Shown here in pieces: positions 25,979-35,058 of a DNA stretch of 64,000 nt (the first letter of the stretch is position 1; each line of letters begins with the position of its first letter). This DNA is from Casimicrobium huifangae. Lineage in GTDB: Bacteria > Pseudomonadota > Gammaproteobacteria > Burkholderiales > Casimicrobiaceae. The notes under the pieces are model-generated. The model had not been told where the DNA came from. It worked only from the letters and a program-made list of their open reading frames with translations, and searched no databases. Where the stretch lies: positions 248,001-312,000 of the forward strand of contig NZ_CP041352.1 in assembly GCF_009746125.1 (NCBI RefSeq), written 5' to 3'. The position numbers and the translations under genes were made by a program.

Positions 25979-26344
25979 ATGGTCGGCAATGCAGTGTGGT
26001 TTGAAATCCCGTCGAGCAACTTCGAACGGGCGGTGAAGTTTTACGAAGCGGTGTTTCAGGTGACGTTGCGTCGCGAGAACATTGGCGGCGATCTCGCGGT
26101 CTTTCCCGGTGGCGAAGATTCGGTCAACGGTGCAGTGGTCAGTCAGGAGGGCTACGTCCCGGCGGCGAATGGCGCCGTGGTGTATCTCAACACCGGCGAC
26201 AACCTGCAACCGTATCTGGATCGCGTCGTCTCCAATGGCGGCACGGTCATCGTGCCGAAGACGGCACTGCCGCCGGGCATGGGTCACTATGCGCACTTCG
26301 GTGACACCGAAGGCAATCGCGTCGGCCTGTTCTCGCAGAACTGA
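25979..26344 (+). CDS. VOC family protein (glyoxalase-like)
   Basis: 121 residues, one vicinal-oxygen-chelate module set (two beta-alpha-beta-beta-beta units). Visible: AVWFEIPSSNFERAVKFYEAVF at the N-terminus, VYLNTGDNLQPYLDRVVSNGGTVIVPKT in the middle and GHYAHFGDTEGNRVGLFSQN at the end. This is the layout of the small VOC proteins annotated as glyoxalase/bleomycin-resistance-like. The substrate is unknown. AAAGGA precedes the ATG. The next gene starts two bases after its stop, so VOC and EVE genes are very likely co-transcribed. Confidence 0.88.
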   Translation: MVGNAVWFEIPSSNFERAVKFYEAVFQVTLRRENIGGDLAVFPGGEDSVNGAVVSQEGYVPAANGAVVYLNTGDNLQPYLDRVVSNGGTVIVPKTALPPGMGHYAHFGDTEGNRVGLFSQN

Positions 26345-26346
26345 TC

Positions 26347-26871
26347 ATGGCCCCGCGCGAACCGGCGGCGAACGAATCGCAAACCGCCACGCGTTACTGG
26401 GTCGGCGTCGCTTCGCAGGATCACGTCGCCCGTGGTGTGGCGGGTGGGTTCTGTCAGCTCTGCCACGGCAAGGCCGCGCCACTGCGCCGCATGCGGCGCG
26501 GTGACTGGATCGTCTATTACTCGCCGAAGGAGCGTCTTGATGGCGAAGCGCTGTGTCAGCAGTTCACCGCCATTGGCCAGGTGTTAGGTGACTGTGTATA
26601 TGTGTTTGAAATGGCGCCGCGCTTTGCGCCGTTCCGTCGCAACATCCGCTTTCTCGAAGCGCAGGCTACGCCGATCCGTCCGCTGGTGGAAAAGCTCTCG
26701 TTCATCCGCGATCCCAAGCGCTGGGGTTATGTGTTTCGCTTTGGGCATTTCGAAATGTCGCGTGCAGACTTCGTGCTGATCGCGCAGCAGATGTTGGGAC
26801 AGGTGCCGGATCACGCCGCTACCAGCGCACCGCCGCCGCTGGAGCCCATGCAACTGGCGCTGGCGGCATGA
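26347..26871 (+). CDS. EVE domain protein
   Basis: 174 residues. The segment YWVGVASQDHVARGVAGGFCQLCHGKAAPLRRMRRGD-WIVYYSP is the start of an EVE domain (PUA-like fold), which in known members recognises modified bases in RNA or DNA. F..IGQVLGD and FRRNIRFLEA continue the fold. The last ~25 residues are low complexity. It is in a tight unit with the VOC gene before and the WYL regulator 20 bp after. EVE proteins often occur near modification or restriction genes; a type ISP restriction enzyme lies 2.5 kb away, but a link is not shown. Confidence 0.85.
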   Translation: MAPREPAANESQTATRYWVGVASQDHVARGVAGGFCQLCHGKAAPLRRMRRGDWIVYYSPKERLDGEALCQQFTAIGQVLGDCVYVFEMAPRFAPFRRNIRFLEAQATPIRPLVEKLSFIRDPKRWGYVFRFGHFEMSRADFVLIAQQMLGQVPDHAATSAPPPLEPMQLALAA

Positions 26872-26890
26872 CCGGCATGCTCCGCTGACC

Positions 26891-27610
26891 ATGCGCCGCG
26901 CAGACCGACTGTTCCGTATCGTCCAGTTTCTGCGCGGCCGTCGTCTCACCACGGCACAGCAACTCGCCAAATGGCTGCAGGTCAGTGAACGCACGGTCTA
27001 TCGTGACATTCGCGATCTCTCACTCACTGGCACACCGATCGAGGGCGAGGCCGGCGTTGGCTATCGGCTGCGCGGCGGTTTCGAGCTGCCGCCGCTGATG
27101 TTCGAGCTTGAGGAAATCGAAGCCCTCACGCTGGGCGCACGCATGGTCGAGGCGTGGAGCAGCCCGCAGCTTGGCGCAGCGGCGCTCTCCGCCATCGCAA
27201 AGATTGCCACCGCGCTGCCCGTTGAACGAAGGCAGTGGCTGGAGGCCAGCCGCACCTACGTGCCGCAGTTTCACATTCCCAAGCAACTGGGTGAACGCTT
27301 CGAATTGCTGCGCGGTGCGATTCGTGATCGACGCAAAGTGCATTTTGTTTACGCCGATGTCGAGAAAAAACTCAGCGAGCGCCGCGTACGTCCGCTGTCG
27401 CTCTATTTCTGGGGCGAGCACTGGACTCTGGCCGCCTGGTGCGAAGCGCGCGACGACTTTCGCAGCTTCCGCATTGATCGGGTGATCCGCCTGCAGGTGA
27501 CGGATGACGTGTTCGATGACGAAGCAGGCAAGCGGATTGCGGACTATGTGCGGGCACAGCAAGTTGCAGCGGCGGCGTGGGAAACGTCCGAGCGGAAAGC
27601 AAATCACTAG
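26891..27610 (+). CDS. YafY-type transcriptional regulator (HTH + WYL)
   Basis: 239 residues. N-terminal winged HTH of the DeoR/HTH_11 type (RRADRLFRIVQFLRGRRLTTAQQLAKWLQVSERTVYRDIRDL, residues 2-43), then a WYL domain (about 125-200) with the RKVHFVYADVEKKLSERRVRPLSLYFWGEHWTLAAWCEARDDFRSFRIDRV pattern. WYL domains bind ligands or nucleic acid and control the HTH output. It is the last gene of the VOC-EVE unit and may regulate it (inference). Confidence 0.92.
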   Translation: MRRADRLFRIVQFLRGRRLTTAQQLAKWLQVSERTVYRDIRDLSLTGTPIEGEAGVGYRLRGGFELPPLMFELEEIEALTLGARMVEAWSSPQLGAAALSAIAKIATALPVERRQWLEASRTYVPQFHIPKQLGERFELLRGAIRDRRKVHFVYADVEKKLSERRVRPLSLYFWGEHWTLAAWCEARDDFRSFRIDRVIRLQVTDDVFDDEAGKRIADYVRAQQVAAAAWETSERKANH

Positions 27611-27728
27611 CGAGTGGCGTTAGTCGCTATACGATCTCACGCTGGTTGACGCGTTTCGTTCTCTCAAGATCGCCATCACGAAACATCATCGCAACCGCTA
27701 GACTGCATCCAAAGTCTGGAGAGCCGCG

Positions 27729-29273
27729 ATGAATGGTGCAAAAAGTCTCGTCGAAACCCTGCTGAAGTCCGGCATCGACACCTGCTTCGCAAACCCCGGC
27801 ACCAGCGAGATGCACTTCGTCGCCGCGCTGGACCAGAGCGCCGGCATGCGCTGCGTGCTGGGCTTGCAGGAGAACGTGGTCACCGGCATGGCCGATGGTC
27901 ACTACCGCATCAAAGGCAAGCCTGCGGCCACGCTGCTGCATTGCGGGCCGGGCCTTGCGAACGGGCTCGCGAACCTGCACAACGCGCGGCGCGCGCGAAG
28001 CGGCATTGTCAACATCGTCGGCGATCAGGCCACCTATCACCGCCCGCTTGATGCGCCGCTCACGGCTGATACCGACGGCCTTGCGCGCAGCGTGTCGGCA
28101 TGGGTACGCACCAGCGAGCACGCCGCGAATGTGGGGCGCGATGCCGCCGATGCCGTTCAGGCGGCGCGCACCTCGCCGGGACAAATCGCCACGCTGATCC
28201 TGCCGTCCGACACGTCGTGGGACGAAGGCGGTGTGGTTGCTGATGCATTGCCCGCACTTGCTGCGCCGGTGATTGATCCGCATGCCGTGCAAAACGCCGC
28301 GCGGATTCTGCGCTCGCAAAAGAATGTGCTGATCCTGCTGGCGGGCCGCGCGGTGCTGGCAGATGCCCAGCGCGATGCCTGGCGTATCGCGCACGCCACT
28401 GGCGCGGCGCTGATGGTGGACTATGTGGCTGGCCGTGTTGCGCGCGGCCAGGGCCGGCTGCCGCTACCGCGTGTGCCTTACAACACCGACATGGCGGTGC
28501 AAACGCTGAGCCGTTTTGAGCACATCATTCTGGTGGGCGCCAAGCCGCCAGTCGGCTTTTTCGCTTACCCCGGCAAGCCGTCGAAGCAGTATCCGCCTCA
28601 GGCGCAACTGCATGTGCTCGCGCGCGTGGAGCATGACGGCGAGGCCGCATTGCGTGCGCTGGCGGACGAACTGGGCGCCCCCGAGGTGGCGCTGCCCGAC
28701 GTCGGGCCACGCCCGCAGGTGATAACTGGAGCGCCCACGCCCGAAGGCCTGGCGCAAACGCTCGCCGCCGTGATGCCGGAGCAGGCAATCATCGTGGACG
28801 AAAGTGTCTCTTACGGGCGCGGCTTTTACCCGCACACATTCGCCGCGCCGGCGCACGACTGGCTGCATCTGGTCGGCGGCGCGATCGGTGCAGGCCTGCC
28901 TATGGCCACCGGTGCCGCCATTGCTGCGGGTGACAGCGGGCGCCGCGTAATCAGCCTGCAGGCAGATGGCTCGGCGATGTACTCGTTGCAAGCGCTGTGG
29001 ACGCAGGCGCGGGAGCGGTTGCCGGTGACGACCATCCTGCTCAACAACCGCAAATACAGCATCCTGATCGGCGAGTACAAAGCGGTCGGCGCAACACCCG
29101 GCCCCACCGCCATGAGCATGCTCGACCTCGGTAACCCGAACCTCGACTGGGTCAAACTCGCCAACGGCATGGGCGTAGAAGCTGCGCAGGCCACCACACT
29201 CGAAGCCTGTGCCGATCTGATGCGGCAAAGCTTTAGACGCGAAGCACCGTTCTTGATTGAGCTGCTGGTGTAG
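27729..29273 (+). CDS. Thiamine diphosphate-dependent enzyme, acetolactate synthase large subunit-like
   Basis: 514 residues with the three domains of the ThDP decarboxylase/AHAS superfamily: N-terminal PYR domain (FANPGTSEMHFVAAL; catalytic-type Glu in GLQENV), central domain with PVGFFAYPG, and C-terminal PP domain with the ThDP/Mg motif ADGSAMYSLQALW...LLNNRKY. It lacks an FAD-site signature I can identify and has no small-subunit gene nearby. Genuine acetolactate synthase is therefore less likely than a benzoylformate-decarboxylase-like or other ThDP lyase. GGAGA precedes the ATG. Confidence 0.85.
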   Translation: MNGAKSLVETLLKSGIDTCFANPGTSEMHFVAALDQSAGMRCVLGLQENVVTGMADGHYRIKGKPAATLLHCGPGLANGLANLHNARRARSGIVNIVGDQATYHRPLDAPLTADTDGLARSVSAWVRTSEHAANVGRDAADAVQAARTSPGQIATLILPSDTSWDEGGVVADALPALAAPVIDPHAVQNAARILRSQKNVLILLAGRAVLADAQRDAWRIAHATGAALMVDYVAGRVARGQGRLPLPRVPYNTDMAVQTLSRFEHIILVGAKPPVGFFAYPGKPSKQYPPQAQLHVLARVEHDGEAALRALADELGAPEVALPDVGPRPQVITGAPTPEGLAQTLAAVMPEQAIIVDESVSYGRGFYPHTFAAPAHDWLHLVGGAIGAGLPMATGAAIAAGDSGRRVISLQADGSAMYSLQALWTQARERLPVTTILLNNRKYSILIGEYKAVGATPGPTAMSMLDLGNPNLDWVKLANGMGVEAAQATTLEACADLMRQSFRREAPFLIELLV

Positions 29274-29280
29274 CTACTGT

Positions 29281-29391
29281 TTTCTGTAGGAGGGGCTCTG
29301 CCCCGACCTTTGCTTGTGGGCACGCCGGTCGCGGCGGAGCCGCTGCTACAGAAACCTCCCGCAGTCATTCCCGCAAAGGCGGTAATCCAGA
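29281..29391. repeat. REP-like inverted repeat plus a second short dispersed repeat
   Basis: TTTCTGTAG at 29281 and CTACAGAAA ending at 29354 are inverted ends of a hairpin-forming repeat of the GTAGGAGCGGCTTTGCCGCGAC type; a second copy is at 35837. At about 29364-29391 follows a sequence of the type TCATTCCCGCAAAGGCGG. Similar short repeats are common in proteobacterial intergenic DNA. It separates convergent genes and may also help terminate transcription. Confidence 0.6.
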
Positions 29392-29407
29392 CCGCGCAAC
29401 GGCGGCG

Positions 29408-32400
29408 TCAGTTCGGCAGGATGGCCAGCGCTGGTAGCGAACGCACAATCGCCATCGTCTCCAGGCTCACGGTAGTCACGCGCAGGAACAGTTCCAGCGG
29501 ATAGCGCGGGTTGTTCATCGTCTCGATGGCCCAGTCGTTGGCGTCGTTGACGATGCCGGAATCCTTGTCGGTTTTCACGCACTGGCGCTCCACCACCCAG
29601 TCCAGCGCGGGCTTGCCGTTCACCACGTAGTCGTAGGCCGCGAGCGGAATGCCGGCGACGGTGATCTTCGCGTTGTAGATCAGCGTGGTCAGGTCTTTGT
29701 CTTTGCCGCGCTTGCCGTACTTCATTTTCTCGACGCGATAGTCAGCGTCCGTCAGCGTCTTGCCACCGCTGTCGATCTTCGCGTCGGCGTACATCGGCAC
29801 GGTCTCGTAGTTCAGATGCAGGTCCGCCAGATCGCGCCCGGCCTTGCTGAACGCCCAGAAATCCACCGCCGACTTCACGCGCGGAATGCGCGGCAACTCC
29901 TTGCTCAGATTGTCGGCATAGCGCTCGCGATAGTCCGGCGAATGCAGCAGTCCGTAGACGTAGTAGAAGAGGTCTTCCTTGCTGATGGCTTCGCCGGGAT
30001 AGGCGGATTGAAAGTGAGCGAGGCCGGCGTCGGTGATGGCGTCGCGGCGATCCGGATGAACGCTTGCTTGATCTGCAATCAGGTCAAGAGCCGATGCATC
30101 AGGGAGAGTTTCGTAGAGGTAAAGTGGGAAGCATTGAGCGTCGCCGTTGCTATGCAAGTCGGGTGAGGAGTTCGCCATCAGCGCAATATTGCCCGTCTCT
30201 TTCCAGTTCTCGTTGATGATGATGACTACGTTGTCAGTTGTCGCGTCAGGGAACAGTCGCGGCATTTGATACAGGCGAAGATTGATGTTCTTTTCAGAGT
30301 AGTACCACTGCTTGTTAAAGGGACGGTAGAGAGCAATCTGCATCTTGTCGGCATCGAACATAAGGCTCTTACCTTTTGCGCAGGCGAGTAACAGCTCACC
30401 ATCCCAGGCAATCCGCGTTGGGTCTCTGTCGAAAAAATCGCTTGGCGACGGAAGTTCGAGCTTGCTACCAGTGAAAACACTCTGATATCGCTCCTGTTCG
30501 CTGGCATAGAAATCAATCATTGCTTGCGCGTTTTGCGTTAGCTTATTGCGAGAAAAATTGAAAAGCCAGGAGTCTTTCGATGTCATCACGCCACGCGAGT
30601 GATTTGCGAAGATCGTAAGTTCTGAGCCTTTCTTCTTATCACCTAATGCGACTAACCGTTCGAAGTTATCGTTGCGTTGATTCAACCAATCGCCGTGCTT
30701 ATCGGGGCTAATCGACAACCAGTTGGCGATGTTGGCCACACTGGCGTAGTTCGCTACCTTGTTGAGCTTTTCCTCTCGCGTCAAGTAGTCTCCAACGTCG
30801 TGAAAGAAAATCTCCCCGCGCCTGTCAGAGTCAGGGCTTTTTACAAGCAATGAAATTGCAATCGGAGCACGGCTGCCACTTCCAAAAATCTTGCCGCCTT
30901 CCTTGCGTGATCGCTCTCCGGATGTGCGTTGATTCCCGCGCAAGTGGAAAACATAGATGCTGCTGAAATCCTCCGCCAGACATTTGCGCAGACCGCTTGC
31001 GGCGTTGGCTTCGAGAAATCCAGCGTTGGTTGTGAAGCCGATTACTCCCGACTTGCCGATGCGATCGCTTGCCCAGCGGATGGCACGTATGTAGCTATCG
31101 TAGAGTGAGTTTTTCAGCGTGGCGTCTGAACGAGCAGCGTACGTATCGCGGATACGGGCATCCAGTGCGACGTATTCGACGTTCTCGTTGTTGTCGTTGG
31201 CATCGCCCTGACCAACGGAATATGGTGGATTCCCAACAATCACGCGAATGTCGAGTTTTTTCTGCCGTCTACGCCGCGTGCTGTTGTCAACCAGCAGGTT
31301 GTCGATCAAATCCTCCTTCTCATACATCTGGAACGTATCAGTCAAACAGATACCGTCAAACGGCACGTAGTCACCGCCCACAATCTCGTGATAGGTCGAT
31401 TCGATGTTGATCGCGGCGATGTAATAGGCGAGCAGCACCAGCTCGTTAGCGTGAATCTCGTGCTTGTACTTGTGCTTCAACTCGTCAACGGTGAGCAGGC
31501 CGCTCTGCATCAGGCGCGTGACAAAGGTGCCCGTGCCGGTGAACGGGTCGAGATAGTGCACATTCCTGCTGCCGAGCGTTTCGCCGAACTCGGTCTTCAA
31601 GATGTGATTGACGCTGTGGATGATGAAGTCCACCACTTCGACGGGGGTGTAGACGATGCCGAGGCGTTCGGCCATTTTCGGGAAGGCGTTGCGGAAGAAT
31701 TTGTCGTAAAGCTCGACGACGATCTTCTGTTTTCCCTGTGCGCTGTCGATGCCTGCGGCCCGCATCTTCACGCTGTCGTAGAAGGATTGCAGCGTGTCAG
31801 CCTCCTTGTCGATGCGGTGCGCGTGCAGCAGATCGAGGATGCCCTGCATCGCCTTGGACATTGGGTTGTGCGAGGCGAAGCTGTATTTCTCGAACAGCGC
31901 ATCGAAGACCGGCTTGGTGATGAGATGCTGCGCCAGCATTTCCACGATGTCGGCGTCGGTGACGCTGTCGTTCAGGTCATCACGCAGCTCGGCGGCGAAC
32001 TGCTGGAACGCCTGTTTCTCCTGCGTGTTGGCCGGGTCTTCGAGGATCGCTGTGATGCGCGCAATGTGCGTCTGCGCGATCTTGGCGATGTCGTTGGCCC
32101 AGTCTTCCCAGTGGTGGCGGTTGCCCACCTTCTGCACCAGCTTGGCATAGATCGCGCGCTCGATTTCGCCGATTTCGAATTGCAGGGCCGTCTGCTCGGG
32201 GACGTAAGGCTTGGGCGCCGGTTCTCCGATGCTGTGCCCAGTCTTTGCAGCGTGCCGCGTCTTTTGTTCAGGCGTCGCTTTGGTTGGCTTCTTCGCGATC
32301 TTGTCGGTGACCGCGATGATCTCCATCTTGCTCGTGTCTTTGCCGATCAGGTCGAGCTTGTTGACCATCGCGTCGAAGCGGTCGTCGTGTGAGCGCAGCG

Positions 32401-34318
32401 CCTGCAACACTTGCCACACTACTTTGTACGTTTTGTTGTCGTTCAGCGCTTCGTGTGGCTCGACGCCTGCGGGGATGACCACCGGCAGCACGATGTAGCC
32501 GCGCTTCTTGCCCGGCGCATTGCGCATCACGCGGCCGACCGACTGCACCACATCCACCTGCGAGTTGCGCGGCGTGAGGAATAGCACCGCGTCGAGCGCG
32601 GGTACGTCCACGCCTTCCGACAGGCAGCGCACGTTGCTGAGAATGCGGCAAGTGTCTGCCGCCGTCGGCGCTTTGAGCCAGTCGAGCTTGGCTTCCTTTT
32701 CACTGGCGTTCATGCCGCCGTCAACGTGTTCCGCCTCACAGGTGAGCGTGGCTGCGACTTCATCGTCGTCCGGGTCGCGGCTCTCCTGGTACGCCTCGAC
32801 CACGGCCTGGAACATATTGGCGATGTTCTTTGAGCTGACCTTGTGTGTCTTCGCGCCCTTTTGCAACTCAATCACCTGGCAGAAGGCCACGGCGCGCTGC
32901 ATCGCCTGCTGGTCGTCGGCGACGTCGTCGGTCAAGCCCTGTTTCGACAGCGCTTTCCAGCAGCCGATGATCTTGGCGGCGTCGTCGACCTTGAGCTGGT
33001 TGTTCTCGTCCTTGAGCAGATTCTGGATGCGGCGGCTGACGTGCGTTTCTTCAATCGACAGCACGATCACCTTGTAGTCCACCAGCAGCCCGCGCTTCAC
33101 CGCCTCGGAGAAAGTGATGACGTACAGCTCGCGACCGAACTGCACCACATCGTCCATCGAGTAGAGCGCCACGTTGTCACGCTCGGCCGTGGCCTTGGCG
33201 CTGTCGCCGTAGATGCGCGGCGTGGCCGTCATGTACAGGCGCTTCGCCGCGCGGATGAAGTCGGCGTCGTGCACCTTGACGAAGTGGCTTTCGTCCTCGC
33301 CATCGAACGTGGCGCCGGTGGTGCGGTGCGCTTCGTCGCAGATGATGAGGTCGAAGTCGGCGAGCCCGTACGTTTGCTGCGCTTCGCTGACAACGTCAAT
33401 GGACTGATAGGTGCCGTAGACGACGCTCAGGTGCCCGCTGTCGTGGCGTTTGCCAATCTCCTCGGCGAGGCGCGAAGCGCTGGTGGTGGCGGGGTAGCGC
33501 AGTTCGTGCACGAGCGTCTGCACGCGGTCGTCGTCGCTGTCTGCCTTGCTCTTCTTCTTGCCAACGTCGCTATCGGAGCAGACAGCGAAGTTGTGCAGCG
33601 GCGTTTCGCTCTCCTGCGTCCACTCGGTCAACGCCTGTGAGAGCAGTGCGAGGCTCGGGACGAGGAAGAGCACGCGGCCACCGCGACCGGCGAGCGTTTC
33701 GGCAATCTTCAGGCTGGTGAAGGTTTTGCCGGTGCCGCAGGCCATGATGAGTTTGCCGCGGTCGGCCTGCGCGAGGCCCGCGAGCACGGCCTCATGCGCG
33801 GTGCGCTGGTGCGGGCGAAGGGACTTTTGCGCCTTCAGGCTCGGCTGCGCTGCCGGCTGGTAGCGTGACCAGTCGATCTGGCTGTTTTCGAGATCGTGCA
33901 GGTCGATCTTGCTGACCGGCGTCTGCTGGTCGCGCAGCGCCTCCTCGGCGTGCTCGCTCCAGTGATTGGTCGTGGCGACGATGATGCGGTGCTTGAAGGC
34001 CTGCTTGCCGGACGCAGTGAAGAAGCTGTCGATGTCTTTCTTCTGGATGCGGTAGTCCGGCGCGTAGTTTTTGCACTGGATGGCGTGCAGTTCGTTGGTG
34101 CCCTGGGTACGGGCGACCAGATCAATGCCAGTGTCGCGCGCGTCCAGTCCGTGCGATTTGGCCCATTCGCCGTAAGTCCAGACCTCGGAATAGAGATCGC
34201 GGTAGCTCGCCTCGTTACGCAGATAAGTGCGGATGAGGTCTTCGAAGTAGGTGCCCTTTTCGCGCTCGGAGGCGGCGGCGTGGCGATAGCTGGCGAGGAC
34301 GTCCTGGAGCGGGCTCAT
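29408..34318 (-). CDS. Type ISP single-polypeptide restriction-modification enzyme
   Basis: 1636 residues from the ATG at 34318 (a TTG at 34384 is the alternative). Domain order matches LlaGI/LlaBIII-type enzymes. An Mrr-like nuclease has D65 and the QCK motif (Q81, K83; the acidic E/Q-x-K site). An SF2 translocase follows with Walker A GTGKT (195-199), DEAH (328-331) and motif VI QSVGRVMR (592-599), then a helical coupler. The N6-adenine methyltransferase has motif I DPFTGTGTF (924-932) and motif IV NPPY (1030-1033). The target recognition region lies C-terminal. The enzyme should methylate one DNA strand and cut unmethylated DNA after ATP-driven translocation. The stretch about 30,100-31,300 is visibly AT-richer than the rest, consistent with an exchanged recognition domain. 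No frameshift seen. Confidence 0.93.
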   Translation of the reverse strand: MSPLQDVLASYRHAAASEREKGTYFEDLIRTYLRNEASYRDLYSEVWTYGEWAKSHGLDARDTGIDLVARTQGTNELHAIQCKNYAPDYRIQKKDIDSFFTASGKQAFKHRIIVATTNHWSEHAEEALRDQQTPVSKIDLHDLENSQIDWSRYQPAAQPSLKAQKSLRPHQRTAHEAVLAGLAQADRGKLIMACGTGKTFTSLKIAETLAGRGGRVLFLVPSLALLSQALTEWTQESETPLHNFAVCSDSDVGKKKSKADSDDDRVQTLVHELRYPATTSASRLAEEIGKRHDSGHLSVVYGTYQSIDVVSEAQQTYGLADFDLIICDEAHRTTGATFDGEDESHFVKVHDADFIRAAKRLYMTATPRIYGDSAKATAERDNVALYSMDDVVQFGRELYVITFSEAVKRGLLVDYKVIVLSIEETHVSRRIQNLLKDENNQLKVDDAAKIIGCWKALSKQGLTDDVADDQQAMQRAVAFCQVIELQKGAKTHKVSSKNIANMFQAVVEAYQESRDPDDDEVAATLTCEAEHVDGGMNASEKEAKLDWLKAPTAADTCRILSNVRCLSEGVDVPALDAVLFLTPRNSQVDVVQSVGRVMRNAPGKKRGYIVLPVVIPAGVEPHEALNDNKTYKVVWQVLQALRSHDDRFDAMVNKLDLIGKDTSKMEIIAVTDKIAKKPTKATPEQKTRHAAKTGHSIGEPAPKPYVPEQTALQFEIGEIERAIYAKLVQKVGNRHHWEDWANDIAKIAQTHIARITAILEDPANTQEKQAFQQFAAELRDDLNDSVTDADIVEMLAQHLITKPVFDALFEKYSFASHNPMSKAMQGILDLLHAHRIDKEADTLQSFYDSVKMRAAGIDSAQGKQKIVVELYDKFFRNAFPKMAERLGIVYTPVEVVDFIIHSVNHILKTEFGETLGSRNVHYLDPFTGTGTFVTRLMQSGLLTVDELKHKYKHEIHANELVLLAYYIAAINIESTYHEIVGGDYVPFDGICLTDTFQMYEKEDLIDNLLVDNSTRRRRQKKLDIRVIVGNPPYSVGQGDANDNNENVEYVALDARIRDTYAARSDATLKNSLYDSYIRAIRWASDRIGKSGVIGFTTNAGFLEANAASGLRKCLAEDFSSIYVFHLRGNQRTSGERSRKEGGKIFGSGSRAPIAISLLVKSPDSDRRGEIFFHDVGDYLTREEKLNKVANYASVANIANWLSISPDKHGDWLNQRNDNFERLVALGDKKKGSELTIFANHSRGVMTSKDSWLFNFSRNKLTQNAQAMIDFYASEQERYQSVFTGSKLELPSPSDFFDRDPTRIAWDGELLLACAKGKSLMFDADKMQIALYRPFNKQWYYSEKNINLRLYQMPRLFPDATTDNVVIIINENWKETGNIALMANSSPDLHSNGDAQCFPLYLYETLPDASALDLIADQASVHPDRRDAITDAGLAHFQSAYPGEAISKEDLFYYVYGLLHSPDYRERYADNLSKELPRIPRVKSAVDFWAFSKAGRDLADLHLNYETVPMYADAKIDSGGKTLTDADYRVEKMKYGKRGKDKDLTTLIYNAKITVAGIPLAAYDYVVNGKPALDWVVERQCVKTDKDSGIVNDANDWAIETMNNPRYPLELFLRVTTVSLETMAIVRSLPALAILPN

Positions 34319-34408
34319 GGCGGGCCGGATTGCTAGTGGCCTGCCCAGGGCCGTTGTTGCGAACGGCGGCCGAGTGGTTGTCAACGGCCGCCAGGGGCGG
34401 TCAGTGAG

Positions 34409-34438
34409 CGTAACTGATCCGCACGTTACGAATGTAAC
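34409..34438. promoter_or_regulatory. Putative operator between the restriction enzyme and its divergent regulator
   Basis: Three half-sites are present: GTAAC (34410-34414), GTTAC (34425-34429) and GTAAC (34434-34438). The last two form the palindrome GTTAC-GAAT-GTAAC. They lie in the 169-bp divergent region, the place expected for a controller-protein operator. No experiment supports this. Confidence 0.45.
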
Positions 34439-34487
34439 TATTGGTGGTCCGTACTCTGTGGTGCGCGGCGAAGGCTAGCTTCGTCAC

Positions 34488-34892
34488 ATGGACAAAGATG
34501 CCAAGGCGGACAAGGCGCTGTTTGCGGAACGGTTACGTCGCGCGATGATCGGCGCCGGGCTGGAACCGAAGGCGGCGGTGCTTGAGCGTGGCTTCAACCA
34601 GAACTTCTACGGCGAGCCGATGACGCTGCATGGCGTGGCGCGCTGGCTGAAGGGCGAGACCGTGCCGCCGTACGCCAAGGTGGTAGCGCTGGCCAAGTGG
34701 CTCAAAGTCCCGGTGGAGAACCTTTACGGCGCCGGTGGCCGGCACGCGGCGGAGGAGGCGCGCCCGAAGTTCGGCCCCGAAATCGGTTATCAGGAGCGTG
34801 AGCTGTTCGAGGCATTCCTCAAGCTGCCGGCCCCGCAGCGGCGCATTGTGCGCGAGATCATCGTGGCTTTCTCGAAGTCAGTGGGCCAGTAA
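34488..34892 (+). CDS. Small XRE/CI-like DNA-binding regulator
   Basis: 134 residues, no signal peptide. Residues about 10-75 (FAERLRRAMIGAGLEPKAAVLERGFNQNFYGEPMTLHGVARWLKGETVPPYAKVVALAKWLKVPVENLYG) match a CI/Cro-type HTH as found in phage-type repressors. The C-terminal helical part (REIIVAFSKSVGQ) may dimerise. It is divergent from the type ISP gene with a palindromic site between them, so it may time expression of the restriction enzyme like a C protein, although it is longer than classical C proteins. Host-gene regulation is the alternative. Confidence 0.75.
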   Translation: MDKDAKADKALFAERLRRAMIGAGLEPKAAVLERGFNQNFYGEPMTLHGVARWLKGETVPPYAKVVALAKWLKVPVENLYGAGGRHAAEEARPKFGPEIGYQERELFEAFLKLPAPQRRIVREIIVAFSKSVGQ

Positions 34893-34904
34893 TCAGGCTA
34901 GTGG

Positions 34905-35016
34905 CTTTTTGGTGAATCCCGCATCTGATCTGGGCTTGAGCCGCTAAAGTGCAGTAGGTCGACTTTCGCCAATTGTGGCGTTCAAGCCCTTATCGGGCGG
35001 CCATTTCGCCAAAAAG
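34905..35016 (+). repeat. Palindromic element copy D (112 bp)
   Basis: Centred at 34960.5 on GTCGAC (34958-34963). The ends CTTTTTGG (34905) and CCAAAAAG (35016), and the arms GGGCTTGA (34932-34939) and TCAAGCCC (34982-34989), are all exactly equidistant from the centre. This is the best-preserved copy and can serve as the reference. Confidence 0.92.
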
Positions 35017-35058
35017 ATGTTGGGTCCGCAACGCCAGACAAAGCGGCTAGGTTGAGCC

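Noticed and set aside
26347-29273. A defence island linking the EVE protein with the type ISP enzyme
   Set aside because: The genes between (WYL regulator, ThDP enzyme) and the separate transcription units give no direct support; noted only as proximity.
27729-29273. Naming the ThDP enzyme ilvB
   Set aside because: No small subunit gene, shorter than usual acetolactate synthase, and family members include several lyases.
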